From Bradyrhizobium centrolobii (lineage in GTDB: Bacteria; Pseudomonadota; Alphaproteobacteria; Rhizobiales; Xanthobacteraceae): a stretch of 33,330 bases of DNA. Positions 1 to 7,027 of the stretch are shown one piece after another. Each line of letters starts with the position of its first letter. Within the stretch, counting starts at the first letter, position 1. The DNA is taken from assembly GCF_001641635.1 (NCBI RefSeq), contig NZ_LUUB01000039.1, forward strand, positions 1-33,330, written 5' to 3'. Below the pieces are notes generated by a model. The model ran no database searches and was not told the DNA's origin. It saw nothing but the letters and a program-made list of their open reading frames with translations. The position numbers and the translations under genes were made by a program.

Positions 1-223
1 TCAGCTTGGCCGTGTGCCCCAGCTTGCCAAGCTCTCGCGCCAGGTGGTGGGCGGCCCCGCAGGCCTCGATCGCCACCACCGTCGGCGGCAGCTTGGCAAA
101 GAACGCCCGCATCGCCTTGCGGCTCAGCCGCTTGCGAAGCACGACCGATTCCGATGCATCAACCCCATGCAATTGAAAAATATACTTCGACGTATCCATC
201 CCAATGCGGATAATCTGGCTCAC
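1..223 (-). CDS. IS110-family transposase, N-terminal part (cut by window edge)
   Basis: The first 74 codons are visible and continue beyond base 1. The protein begins MSQIIRIGMDTSKYIFQLHG and contains VVAIEACGAAHHLARELGKLGH. This is the RuvC-like DEDD N-terminus of IS110-family transposases: the first catalytic Asp in the G-M-D-T-S-K motif, the Glu of the I-E-A-C-G motif, then the conserved H-H-x-A-R-E-L run. The start is GTG at 221-223, preceded by AGGAG at a normal distance. The C-terminal serine-containing Tnp_20 domain is outside the window, so it cannot be said whether the copy is complete or active. Confidence 0.85.
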   Translation of the reverse strand, partial: MSQIIRIGMDTSKYIFQLHGVDASESVVLRKRLSRKAMRAFFAKLPPTVVAIEACGAAHHLARELGKLGHTAKL

Positions 224-450
224 GGACGGCTCCTGCGAATGAGTTTCTGACAACCTCATTCTGGCACACTGATGCCGTAGGGGGCCGTCCACACCATCAA
301 CCCCAGGGAGTAGTTGTGGCGCGAGCGCGTAACCCCGAGTCTTCGCCAAACTCCATCCTGTGGTTATGGGTCCCGGATCTGCGCTCCGCTTCGCTGCGCT
401 TGTCCGGGACGACAGCGGAGATATCTAACGACGGCGGAATAAGCGGCGCG
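224..450. other. IS110 upstream end and flanking intergenic DNA
   Basis: This gene-free stretch lies between the transposase start and the stop of the DHDPS-like gene. The part next to the transposase (about 224-300) should hold the IS end. IS110 elements usually lack clear terminal inverted repeats, and none is seen, so the boundary is not resolved. In IS110 proper the non-coding end upstream of the transposase encodes the bridge RNA, so such an RNA could lie here on the minus strand. That is inferred from the family and not seen as a defined fold. The rest contains a palindromic repeat at 370-410. Confidence 0.4.
370..410. repeat. REP-like palindromic element
   Basis: Arms GTCCCGGA (370-377) and TCCGGGAC (403-410) are exact reverse complements. 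They enclose a GC-rich centre with a smaller GCGC...GCGC pairing. Elements with this tccggga core are common between genes in Bradyrhizobium-like genomes. The element lies just past the DHDPS-like stop on the minus strand, so it may also act as a 3' hairpin for that gene. Confidence 0.5.
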
Positions 451-1392
451 CTACTTCCCCCACCGCAGCGCGAGCGCATCGCGCTCCTTCGCCAGTTCCA
501 GGAGCCCCGCGCGCGTCGCCGGGTGCAGCGGCTGCAAGGGATGCCGCACGGCGTCCGACTTGATCACGCCGCCGGCCTGCATCATGACCTTGCAGGCGAT
601 CAGGCCGCATTGGCGGTTCTCGTAGTTGATCAGCGGCAGCCAGCGTTCATAGGCGGCCTTCGCCTCCTCGCGCTTGCCCGCGAAATAGGGATCAACGATC
701 TGGCGGATGCCGTCGGGGTAGCCGCCACCGGTCATCGCACCAGTGGCGCCGGCGTCGAGATCGGCTAGCAGCGTGATCGCTTCTTCCCCGTCCCACGGGC
801 CCTCGATGTCGCTGCCGCCCGCCTCGATCAGGCTCCTGAGCTTTGTGGCAGCGCCGGGCACCTCGATCTTGAAATAGCGGATGTTGGAGAATTCGCGCGA
901 CAGCCGCGCGAGCAGCTCGACCGACAGCGGCGTGCCCGCCACCGGCGCGTCCTGGATCATGATGGGAATATTTATCGCGCCTGAGAGCACCTTGAAGAAT
1001 TCGACGATGCCCTTCTCGGGCACCCGAAAGGTCGCGCCGTGATAGGGCGGCATGACCATCACCATGGCAGCACCCGCCGCTTCGGCCTGCTTGCTGCGCG
1101 CGGCGCAAACGGCCGAGCTGAAATGGCTGGTGGTGACGATGACGGGAACCCGGCCGGCGACATGCTCCAGCACCGCATGCATCACGGTTTCCCGTTCGGC
1201 ATCGGTGAGCACGAACTGCTCGGAGAAATTGGCGAGAATGCAGAGGCCGTTTGAGCCGGCATCGATCATGAAATCGACACAGCGGCGTTGGCCCTCGAGA
1301 TCGAGCTCGCCGCGATCGTTGAAGATGGTGGGCACGACCGGGAACACGCCGCGATAGGGGCGCTGGGCCTTGGGTTGTGGCGTGACCGGCAT
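451..1392 (-). CDS. DHDPS/NAL-family aldolase or dehydratase (divergent type)
   Basis: A 313-aa class I aldolase-fold protein of the dihydrodipicolinate synthase/N-acetylneuraminate lyase family. The Schiff-base lysine is K175 in RYFKIE. The usual GTTGE substrate motif is replaced by ANFSEQF (residues 54-60). The position of the catalytic Tyr (normally in YNxP) reads IQDAP (146-150). It is therefore unlikely to be DapA. The pattern resembles the sugar-acid dehydratase branch (2-keto-3-deoxy-sugar acid type), but the substrate is unknown. The start was set at ATG 1392 because GGAG lies six bases upstream. An in-frame ATG at 1404 and longer versions lack a spaced Shine-Dalgarno sequence. It stands alone, with 130 bp separating it from the chemoreceptor gene behind it. 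Confidence 0.8.
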   Translation of the reverse strand: MPVTPQPKAQRPYRGVFPVVPTIFNDRGELDLEGQRRCVDFMIDAGSNGLCILANFSEQFVLTDAERETVMHAVLEHVAGRVPVIVTTSHFSSAVCAARSKQAEAAGAAMVMVMPPYHGATFRVPEKGIVEFFKVLSGAINIPIMIQDAPVAGTPLSVELLARLSREFSNIRYFKIEVPGAATKLRSLIEAGGSDIEGPWDGEEAITLLADLDAGATGAMTGGGYPDGIRQIVDPYFAGKREEAKAAYERWLPLINYENRQCGLIACKVMMQAGGVIKSDAVRHPLQPLHPATRAGLLELAKERDALALRWGK

Positions 1393-1522
1393 CGAATTCT
1401 CCATCCCTGATGATCTCGTAACTCTGTCGCAGAGCGCGTGGCGCGGCGTCACAGATGTACTCGTCGCGGGGACCGGCGGCAATGCCGATCCGCGCGCCGT
1501 TGGGACAAAGGAATGTTTGAGG

Positions 1523-3604
1523 CTATGCGGTCTTCACCGCCCCGAGGAAACCCTCGACCGCAACGCGAAGGCGATCGGCGTCGGCCGACATCTTCCTGAC
1601 CGATTCGAACAGCACGTTGCCCGCATTGCCGGTCTCGCGGTTGAGGCTGGCGACGCTGCCGATGGTGTCGGTGACCTCGCGGGTGCCTTGTGCGGCCTGC
1701 TGGAAGTTGCGCGATATCTCGGTGGTGGCCGCGCGCTGCTCTTCGACAGCCGCGGCAATCGCCGTCATCTTCTCGTCGATGCCGCCTATCGCGCCACCAA
1801 TGGAGCGGATGGCGGCGACCGCCTGACCCGTCGCACCCTGGATCTCCTCGACCTGGCGCGAGATCTCTTCGGTCGCGGTCGCGGTCTGCGCGGCGAGGCT
1901 CTTGACCTCGCCGGCGACCACGGCAAAGCCCCTTCCCGCTTCGCCGGCGCGCGCGGCCTCGATGGTCGCGTTCAGCGCCAGGAGGTTGGTCTGGCCGGCG
2001 ATGGCGTTGATCATCTTCACGACTTCACCGATGCGGCTTGCGGTCTGGTCGAGGATCTCGACCGTCGCATTGGTCTGCTCGGCCTGCGCCACCGCCTCGC
2101 GCGCCTCGCGCGCGCTGGCCTGCACTTGCGCCGAGATTTCGCCGACGGAGGCGGAGAGTTCTTCGGTCGCGGCCGCGATGGTTTCGAGATTGTTGGTGGC
2201 CTGCTCTGCGGCGGAGGAGACGGCCGCGGTCTCGCTGCTCGATTCCGAGACCAGCGAACGCATGCCGGTCGCCGTCGCATCGAGCTCCTTCGCCGAGGTC
2301 GCGACGCTTTGAATGACGGCCTGAACGGTGTCGTCAAAGCTGCGGCACGCGGCATCGACCGTGCCGGAACGCGCGAGCTGCAACGCCTGCTGCGATTCGC
2401 GTTCCTGGCCCAACCGCTCCGCGGTCGCCGCGCTCTCGCGCAGGCTCTCGAGCGCGGCAGCCATGGTGCCGAACTCGTCGGGATATTTCGACTGCGGAAC
2501 CGGGGTCGCAAAATCGCGTGCGCCGATGCGCGCGATCGCGTCCAGGATAGCGCGCACTGGACGAACGAGGCGGTTGCGCACCACGAACACGCCAGCCAGG
2601 GTCACGGCCAGAGCAAGCAGAAACGCGAGCGACTGTACGACGAGGTTGGTGAGGGCTCTCTCCTGAACCGCCTCCGCGCGCGCGATCGACTGGTCGAGTG
2701 CTTTGGTTGCGACCGCGACGATGAGGGCGAACGGCGACTGGCAGAGCGTATTCCATTCCGACGCAGGCAACGCCGGGCGACCGCTGCCGTCGAGGTTCTT
2801 GGTGAGCTCGCCGATCTGCTTGAGAACGCCGTCGGTCTTGGCCCGCGCGTCCTTCGCCGCGTTGACCAGCTCCGCCGTTACGTCAGGCGCGGCCAGAAGC
2901 TCGCCCATGCCGGTCCAGCCGGCATTGACGATCCCGTTCCAGCTGGCAACGGTCTGCTTCTGGGTCTCGTCGAGCGGCTTGCTGCTGTTGATGTTCGGAC
3001 GCAGCGACGAACACTGGATGCCGTAGCGGTCACGCACCTGCCAGGCGAGGCGTCGGACCTGAATCATGCGGGCGATGAAGGGATCGTTCATCCAGGCACG
3101 GTTCGACACCGCGGTGGACGCGAGATTCGCCGTATCGATGACCTTGGTGACGGCGTCGTACCAGGCGCCGGTGCGTTCCATCTTGCGTTCGACACGCGGG
3201 CGCTTCGCCTCGTCATAGAACAGCTGGAACTGCGGCGCGGCTTCGCTCCAGCGCTGCTTCAGCGTGCTGGCGAGTTCGTCGCGCCCGGCAAATTCGACGG
3301 TAGGAAGCGCCGCGGCGATGGCTTCAAAGCCCGCCTGCTCGGCCTTCTCGGCTTCGCTGAGCTTGGTGCGCGGATCGTCCTCGCCGAGCAATGCGCTCTG
3401 CGCGTCGCCACGATTGTTGCGCAGTGACAGCACGCCCTGGAAGATCGCCTTGTCGGCGGCGGCAAGGCGCCCGGTCTCGAGACTGTCGCGATAGCGGCCG
3501 AAAGCCCCGGCCATCTGGATCGCCGTGCTAGTGAGAGCGCCGACGGCCAGCAAGGCCATCAGGACCAGGAGGAGCGTGCTTACCGATTTCTTAAATATTG
3601 CCAT
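1523..3604 (-). CDS. Methyl-accepting chemotaxis protein
   Basis: A 693-aa transmembrane chemoreceptor that would pass ligand signals to CheA/CheW at the inner membrane. TM1 is about residues 8-30. A mostly helical periplasmic sensor of unrecognised type covers about 31-315. TM2 is about 319-343, HAMP about 344-398, and the long coiled-coil signalling domain about 420-690. The hairpin tip carries the conserved [20 protein letters not shown] stretch followed by the [11 protein letters not shown] motif. It ends GAVKTA, so there is no C-terminal CheR/CheB-tethering pentapeptide. The periplasmic part has two Cys (C199 and one near residue 288) that could pair. The ligand cannot be predicted. It is isolated from other chemotaxis genes, as is usual in rhizobia. 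Confidence 0.93.
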   Translation of the reverse strand: MAIFKKSVSTLLLVLMALLAVGALTSTAIQMAGAFGRYRDSLETGRLAAADKAIFQGVLSLRNNRGDAQSALLGEDDPRTKLSEAEKAEQAGFEAIAAALPTVEFAGRDELASTLKQRWSEAAPQFQLFYDEAKRPRVERKMERTGAWYDAVTKVIDTANLASTAVSNRAWMNDPFIARMIQVRRLAWQVRDRYGIQCSSLRPNINSSKPLDETQKQTVASWNGIVNAGWTGMGELLAAPDVTAELVNAAKDARAKTDGVLKQIGELTKNLDGSGRPALPASEWNTLCQSPFALIVAVATKALDQSIARAEAVQERALTNLVVQSLAFLLALAVTLAGVFVVRNRLVRPVRAILDAIARIGARDFATPVPQSKYPDEFGTMAAALESLRESAATAERLGQERESQQALQLARSGTVDAACRSFDDTVQAVIQSVATSAKELDATATGMRSLVSESSSETAAVSSAAEQATNNLETIAAATEELSASVGEISAQVQASAREAREAVAQAEQTNATVEILDQTASRIGEVVKMINAIAGQTNLLALNATIEAARAGEAGRGFAVVAGEVKSLAAQTATATEEISRQVEEIQGATGQAVAAIRSIGGAIGGIDEKMTAIAAAVEEQRAATTEISRNFQQAAQGTREVTDTIGSVASLNRETGNAGNVLFESVRKMSADADRLRVAVEGFLGAVKTA

Positions 3605-3724
3605 GAGCAGGGGGGCCTAGTCTTCACTGGTGGCCACCTTGCATCGCGACATGCCAATGTTTCGTTAAGGTTTTAATCGAATTGGGAACAACTCCCGATT
3701 TGCCGACCCTTTAGGCCGCCGACA

Positions 3725-4495
3725 TTATGCAACTTTCGTGAAGTCGGGCGGGCGGCGTTCGGCAAAGGCCGTGAACGCCTCGCGCGCCTCGGCCGTGCGC
3801 AGGCGCTGCGCGAACTGCTCGCCCTCCGCGTTCATCTGCGCGACCAGCGCCTCGCCATTGCGCATCAAGCGCTTGGTGGCGGTGAGCGCGCCGGCCGGCT
3901 GACGGACGAGGCGCTGGGCCAGCGCGAGCGCCTCAGTATCGAGCTTGTCAAGCGGCACCACCCGGTTAGCGAGGCCCCATTCCAGCGCAGCCTTGGCCGG
4001 CACGGTCTCGCCGAGCGCGAACATCTCGTAGGCGCGGGCGTAGCCGATGCGCGCCGGCATCAGCAGGCTGGAAGCGGCTTCCGGCACCAGCGCAAGGCTG
4101 ACGAACGGCGTCGACAGTTGCGCATTGTCGGCGAGCAAGACGAGGTCGCAATGCAGGAGCATCGTGGTGCCGACGCCGACAGCGCGGCCTTGCACGGCCG
4201 CGACCAGCGGGCGGGTGCAGCGCGCCAGCGACTGGATGAAGCGCACGACGTTGCGGCTGCCTTCGGACTTGCCGCTCGCCACGGCCGCGAACTCGCCGAC
4301 ATCGTTGCCGGCAGTGAACATGTCGCCTTCGCCACGGATCAGCAGCACGCGCACCGACGAATCCAATTCGGCGGATTCGATGGTGTCGGCGAGCCTGCCG
4401 TACATCGCGTCCGTCAGCGCGTTCTTCTTGTCGGGACGCGCCAGGGTGAGGGTGAGAATTCCGCCGTTGCTCTCGATCCGGACATGCTCGGTCAT
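3725..4495 (-). CDS. Enoyl-CoA hydratase/isomerase (crotonase) family protein
   Basis: A 256-aa cytoplasmic acyl-CoA enzyme of the crotonase fold. The oxyanion-hole segments are FTAGNDV (60-66) and GRAVGVG (103-109). The LVPEAAS segment supplies E139, matching the second catalytic Glu of hydratases. The first hydratase Glu (in GGGCE) is replaced by Thr (GVGTTM). A single-Glu arrangement is typical of delta3-delta2-enoyl-CoA isomerase-like or other non-hydratase crotonases, so 'hydratase' should be read as a family name. It begins 13 bp after the MarR gene and probably shares its transcript, so the MarR ligand may be a CoA thioester or its precursor acid. The substrate is not identifiable. Confidence 0.88.
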   Translation of the reverse strand: MTEHVRIESNGGILTLTLARPDKKNALTDAMYGRLADTIESAELDSSVRVLLIRGEGDMFTAGNDVGEFAAVASGKSEGSRNVVRFIQSLARCTRPLVAAVQGRAVGVGTTMLLHCDLVLLADNAQLSTPFVSLALVPEAASSLLMPARIGYARAYEMFALGETVPAKAALEWGLANRVVPLDKLDTEALALAQRLVRQPAGALTATKRLMRNGEALVAQMNAEGEQFAQRLRTAEAREAFTAFAERRPPDFTKVA

Positions 4496-4508
4496 TCGTC
4501 TGCTCCTC

Positions 4509-4946
4509 TTAGTCCTCTGGGTCTCTTGGAAATTTGTCCTGAATGCTCGTCAGCCAACGCGCGACGATGTCGATCTCCGCACTGGTAAATCCTTGCGTCA
4601 GCGCCGCATTGACTTCGGCCGCCGCCGTTTTCGCCTGCGCCAGCGCAATGCGGCCTTTCGGCGTGAGCCATACGCGCCAGGCGCGCCCGTCCTCGCGATC
4701 GGCCCGCCGCTCGACCAGTTTTGCCGCCGCCGTGCGGTCGACGAGGCCGGAAATGCCGGCAGGCCCGAGATCGAGCGCGGCCCCCGCCTCGCCCATCAGG
4801 ATGCCATTCTGCTTGCCGAGGATGAACAACAGGCCCGCCTGCGCCGGTGTCACCTCGCTATGCGGCTGCGCAGCCATCCAGCGCTGCAAGCGCCGCTGCG
4901 CGACGCTGAGCAGATAGATCAAGCGGTGATGTCTTGGCGCGGTCAA
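4509..4946 (-). CDS. MarR-family transcriptional regulator
   Basis: A 145-aa winged-helix repressor. A recognition-helix region with GPAGISGLVDRTAAAKLVER (about residues 63-82) is followed by the wing D-R-E-D-G-R-A-W and the LTPKG segment, all in the usual MarR order. No ATG is available near the N-terminus. The chosen start is TTG at 4944-4946, just after the promoter and palindrome described separately. The next in-frame ATG is at about codon 24 and would cut into helix 1. No clear Shine-Dalgarno sequence is seen. The gene lies between a TetR gene (same strand, upstream) and the crotonase gene it probably controls together with itself. Confidence 0.87.
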   Translation of the reverse strand: MTAPRHHRLIYLLSVAQRRLQRWMAAQPHSEVTPAQAGLLFILGKQNGILMGEAGAALDLGPAGISGLVDRTAAAKLVERRADREDGRAWRVWLTPKGRIALAQAKTAAAEVNAALTQGFTSAEIDIVARWLTSIQDKFPRDPED

Positions 4947-4961
4947 GCGCAGGTCGATTTG

Positions 4962-4975
4962 TTTCGCATGCGAAA
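4962..4975. promoter_or_regulatory. Perfect 14-bp palindrome, candidate MarR operator
   Basis: TTTCGCATGCGAAA is identical to its reverse complement. It lies directly downstream of the -10 hexamer of the minus-strand promoter and about 16 bp before the MarR start codon, where a dimer would block transcription initiation. Position and symmetry are seen directly. Binding by the adjacent MarR is inferred. Confidence 0.7.
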
Positions 4976-5004
4976 TATATAATGGAGCGCGACAGGATTG
5001 TCAA
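4976..5004 (-). promoter_or_regulatory. Near-consensus sigma-70-type promoter for marR-crotonase
   Basis: On the minus strand the -35 is TTGACA (4999-5004), the spacer is exactly 17 bp, and the -10 is TATATA (4976-4981). The start of transcription would fall inside the palindrome at 4962-4975. That leaves a leader of only about 20-25 nt before the TTG start. Such a strong promoter under a tight operator is typical of an inducible catabolic unit. Confidence 0.7.
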
Positions 5005-5017
5005 AGCGCTGTCGTCG

Positions 5018-5677
5018 CTACGGCGGTGTTGCACGGCAGCCGTCGAGAAAGAGGGTCGCGCAGGTTCGCACACGCCGCTCGATGTCCTTGCGCGACGGCA
5101 AAGGTATGCCGCCATAGATCGCTGCGCGCTGCGGCGCCGATGCGACCATGCCGATCAGCATGCCGGCGGCCTCGTCGACGTCATCAATCGCGATGAGCTT
5201 CTTCTTCACCTGGACGCGGAGCCAGCGCGCAAGGGCCGTCGCCGTCCGGGAAATGCCATTCTTATAGAAGGTCGCGGCGAGCTCGGGGAATTCGGCGGAA
5301 TCCTGCAAGATCATGCGCTGCAACGCCACGACTTCCGGATCGAGCGCGAGATCGGCGCAGGCGAGCAGCGCGGCGCGCAGGCCCGCTTCGATCTCGACGT
5401 CGTCGTTCGCCTGGAGATGAACGTCGGAGAGCAACCGCTCAAGCCGATCCGCGCACATGGCCGCGAACAACGCGGCCTTGCCCGGAAACAGCCGATAGAG
5501 CGTCTTGGTGGAGATGCCGGCGCGGCGCGCCAGCTCTTCGGTGCTGGTCGCAGCATAACCGTCGACGGCGAAGGCGTGCCGTGCGGCGTCGAAGACGATC
5601 TGCTTCGTCTCCTCGTCGCTGCGCAGTTGTGGCCGCCCGCGGGGGCGGCATTCCCCTGAAGATTTTGCCTGAGCCAT
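5018..5677 (-). CDS. TetR/AcrR-family transcriptional regulator
   Basis: A 219-aa repressor with the TetR N-terminal domain at about residues 25-75. The helix-turn-helix reads TSTEELARRAGISTKTLYRL, followed by FPGKAALFAAM. The C-terminal ligand-binding domain resembles the TetR_C family found beside efflux pumps. It starts at ATG 5677 and is divergent from the HlyD/MFS efflux pair with a 90-bp shared promoter region. This makes it the likely repressor of that pump and of itself. The stop lies close to the -35 of the marR promoter, so readthrough into marR is possible but not needed. Confidence 0.9.
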   Translation of the reverse strand: MAQAKSSGECRPRGRPQLRSDEETKQIVFDAARHAFAVDGYAATSTEELARRAGISTKTLYRLFPGKAALFAAMCADRLERLLSDVHLQANDDVEIEAGLRAALLACADLALDPEVVALQRMILQDSAEFPELAATFYKNGISRTATALARWLRVQVKKKLIAIDDVDEAAGMLIGMVASAPQRAAIYGGIPLPSRKDIERRVRTCATLFLDGCRATPP

Positions 5678-5692
5678 GTTTTTGGATGATGC

Positions 5693-5710
5693 CTGTCATT
5701 CCATTGACAG
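5693..5710. promoter_or_regulatory. Inverted repeat, candidate TetR operator
   Basis: CTGTCA (5693-5698) and TGACAG (5705-5710) are exact inverted arms around six bases. The right arm overlaps the -35 hexamer of the efflux promoter, and the left arm is 16 bp from the tetR start codon. One dimer could therefore control both directions. The symmetry is seen; the identity of the binding protein is inferred. Confidence 0.6.
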
Positions 5711-5731
5711 TCCTAAAGCTAGGCCTATTTT
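5704..5731 (+). promoter_or_regulatory. Promoter of the efflux operon
   Basis: TTGACA (5704-5709), a 16-bp spacer and TATTTT (5726-5731) give a recognisable sigma-70-type promoter 37 bp before the HlyD start codon. The -35 is embedded in the candidate TetR operator. Confidence 0.5.
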
Positions 5732-5767
5732 GGAAATCGTCAAGTTTCCTAATTCAGGGGAGCGGCC

Positions 5768-7027
5768 ATGACCGTCCACACCAACCCATCCAACGTCGCC
5801 CAGACCGCCATTCCGGCGAACGCACTCGAGGGCGTCCTGCCTGCCGCGCCATCCGCGGTTCGTCAAAAGCTGAACGTTCGCAAGCTGTTGCTGGCTGGGA
5901 TGGCGGCGGTCGCGCTGGCGGGGGCGAGCTGGTACGGCTACGACTATTGGACCGTCGGCCGGTTCCTGGTCTCCACCGATGACGCCTATGTGAAGGCCGA
6001 CAACACCACCATCGCGCCGAAGGTCAGCGGCTATCTCGACCACGTCCTGGTCGGCGATAACGAGCATGTGAAAGCCGGCCAGGTGCTGGCCCGGATCGAT
6101 AGCCGTGACTTCAGGGTGGCGCTCGACCAGGCCCGGGCCGATGTCGCCGCCGCGAACGCGACTGTGGCAAGCAAGGAGGCCCAGCTCGAGGTTCAGCAGG
6201 CGGTGATCGCGGCGGCAAAGGCGACGATCGACGTCGACACCGCGTCGAAGAGGTTCGCGAGCCAGGAGAACAAGCGCTACACCGACCTCGCCGCGACCGG
6301 CTATGGCAGCGTGCAGAATGCGCAGCAGGCACAGGCGCGCGACGCCGGCGCGGACGCCGCTATCCAGCGCGACAACGCCAATCTCGTTTCCGCCCTCAAG
6401 CAGGTCGATCTCTTGAAGGCCGAGATCGTGCAGGCCAAGGCGGCGGCCGCCCGCGCAGCAGCGATCCAGCAGCAGGCCGAGCTCAACCTCGGCTACGCCA
6501 CGATCGTCTCCCCGATCGACGGCGTGGTCGGCAACCGCACGCTCCGCGTCGGCCAGTATGTGCAGGCCGGTACGCAGTTGATGTCGATCGTGCCGGCCGA
6601 AGGCGCCTACATCGTCGCCAATTTCAAGGAGACCCAGCTCACCAACGTGCGGGCGGGACAGCAGGTCGAGATCGAGGTGGACACGTTCCCGGGCCAGATC
6701 GTGCACGGTCACGTCGATTCCATCGCGCCGGCCAGCGGCCAGGAGTTCGCGCTGCTGCCACCCGATAACGCCACCGGCAACTTCACCAAGGTGGTGCAGC
6801 GCATCCCCGTCAAGATCGCGCTGGATGCCGAGACCGTGCCCGCGATCGCGCTGCGGCCCGGCATGTCCGTGATTCCCACGATCGCAACGCGCTCAGCGCC
6901 GACCGCGCAAGCGGCCGCGACGCCCAAGGCAAAGATCAAGCCCAAGCTTGTTTCCGGAGGATCGTGCCATGTCAAACAGCCTCACAATCTCGACGCCAGC
7001 ACTCGCAACGCCGGCCGCGACGCCTGA
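5768..7027 (+). CDS. HlyD/EmrA-family membrane fusion protein
   Basis: A 419-aa periplasmic adaptor subunit of a drug efflux pump. There is a cytoplasmic N-terminus of about 40 residues, a single TM (about 42-60), then the EmrA signature STDDAYVKADNTTIAPKVSG and a first biotinyl-lipoyl half. An Ala/Gln-rich coiled-coil hairpin covers about 115-245. The second lipoyl half has TIVSPIDGVVGNR and a beta-barrel follows. The start ATG has AGGGGAG upstream. The 3' end overlaps the MFS gene by 59 bases, and the last ~30 residues (after KIKPKL) are dispensable-looking tail encoded in the overlap. Divergent from tetR. Substrates cannot be read from the sequence. Confidence 0.92.
   Translation: MTVHTNPSNVAQTAIPANALEGVLPAAPSAVRQKLNVRKLLLAGMAAVALAGASWYGYDYWTVGRFLVSTDDAYVKADNTTIAPKVSGYLDHVLVGDNEHVKAGQVLARIDSRDFRVALDQARADVAAANATVASKEAQLEVQQAVIAAAKATIDVDTASKRFASQENKRYTDLAATGYGSVQNAQQAQARDAGADAAIQRDNANLVSALKQVDLLKAEIVQAKAAAARAAAIQQQAELNLGYATIVSPIDGVVGNRTLRVGQYVQAGTQLMSIVPAEGAYIVANFKETQLTNVRAGQQVEIEVDTFPGQIVHGHVDSIAPASGQEFALLPPDNATGNFTKVVQRIPVKIALDAETVPAIALRPGMSVIPTIATRSAPTAQAAATPKAKIKPKLVSGGSCHVKQPHNLDASTRNAGRDA

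Noticed and set aside
1370..3427. A 685-codon open frame on the plus strand
   Set aside because: It lies opposite the chemotaxis receptor gene, is rich in Arg/Gly/Asp with no domain pattern, and is a codon-bias shadow of that gene.
3637..3655. A sigma-54-like TGGCAT...ATGCA sequence upstream of the chemoreceptor
   Set aside because: The distance between the GG and GC elements is one base too long (11 instead of 10), which normally abolishes sigma-54 promoter function.
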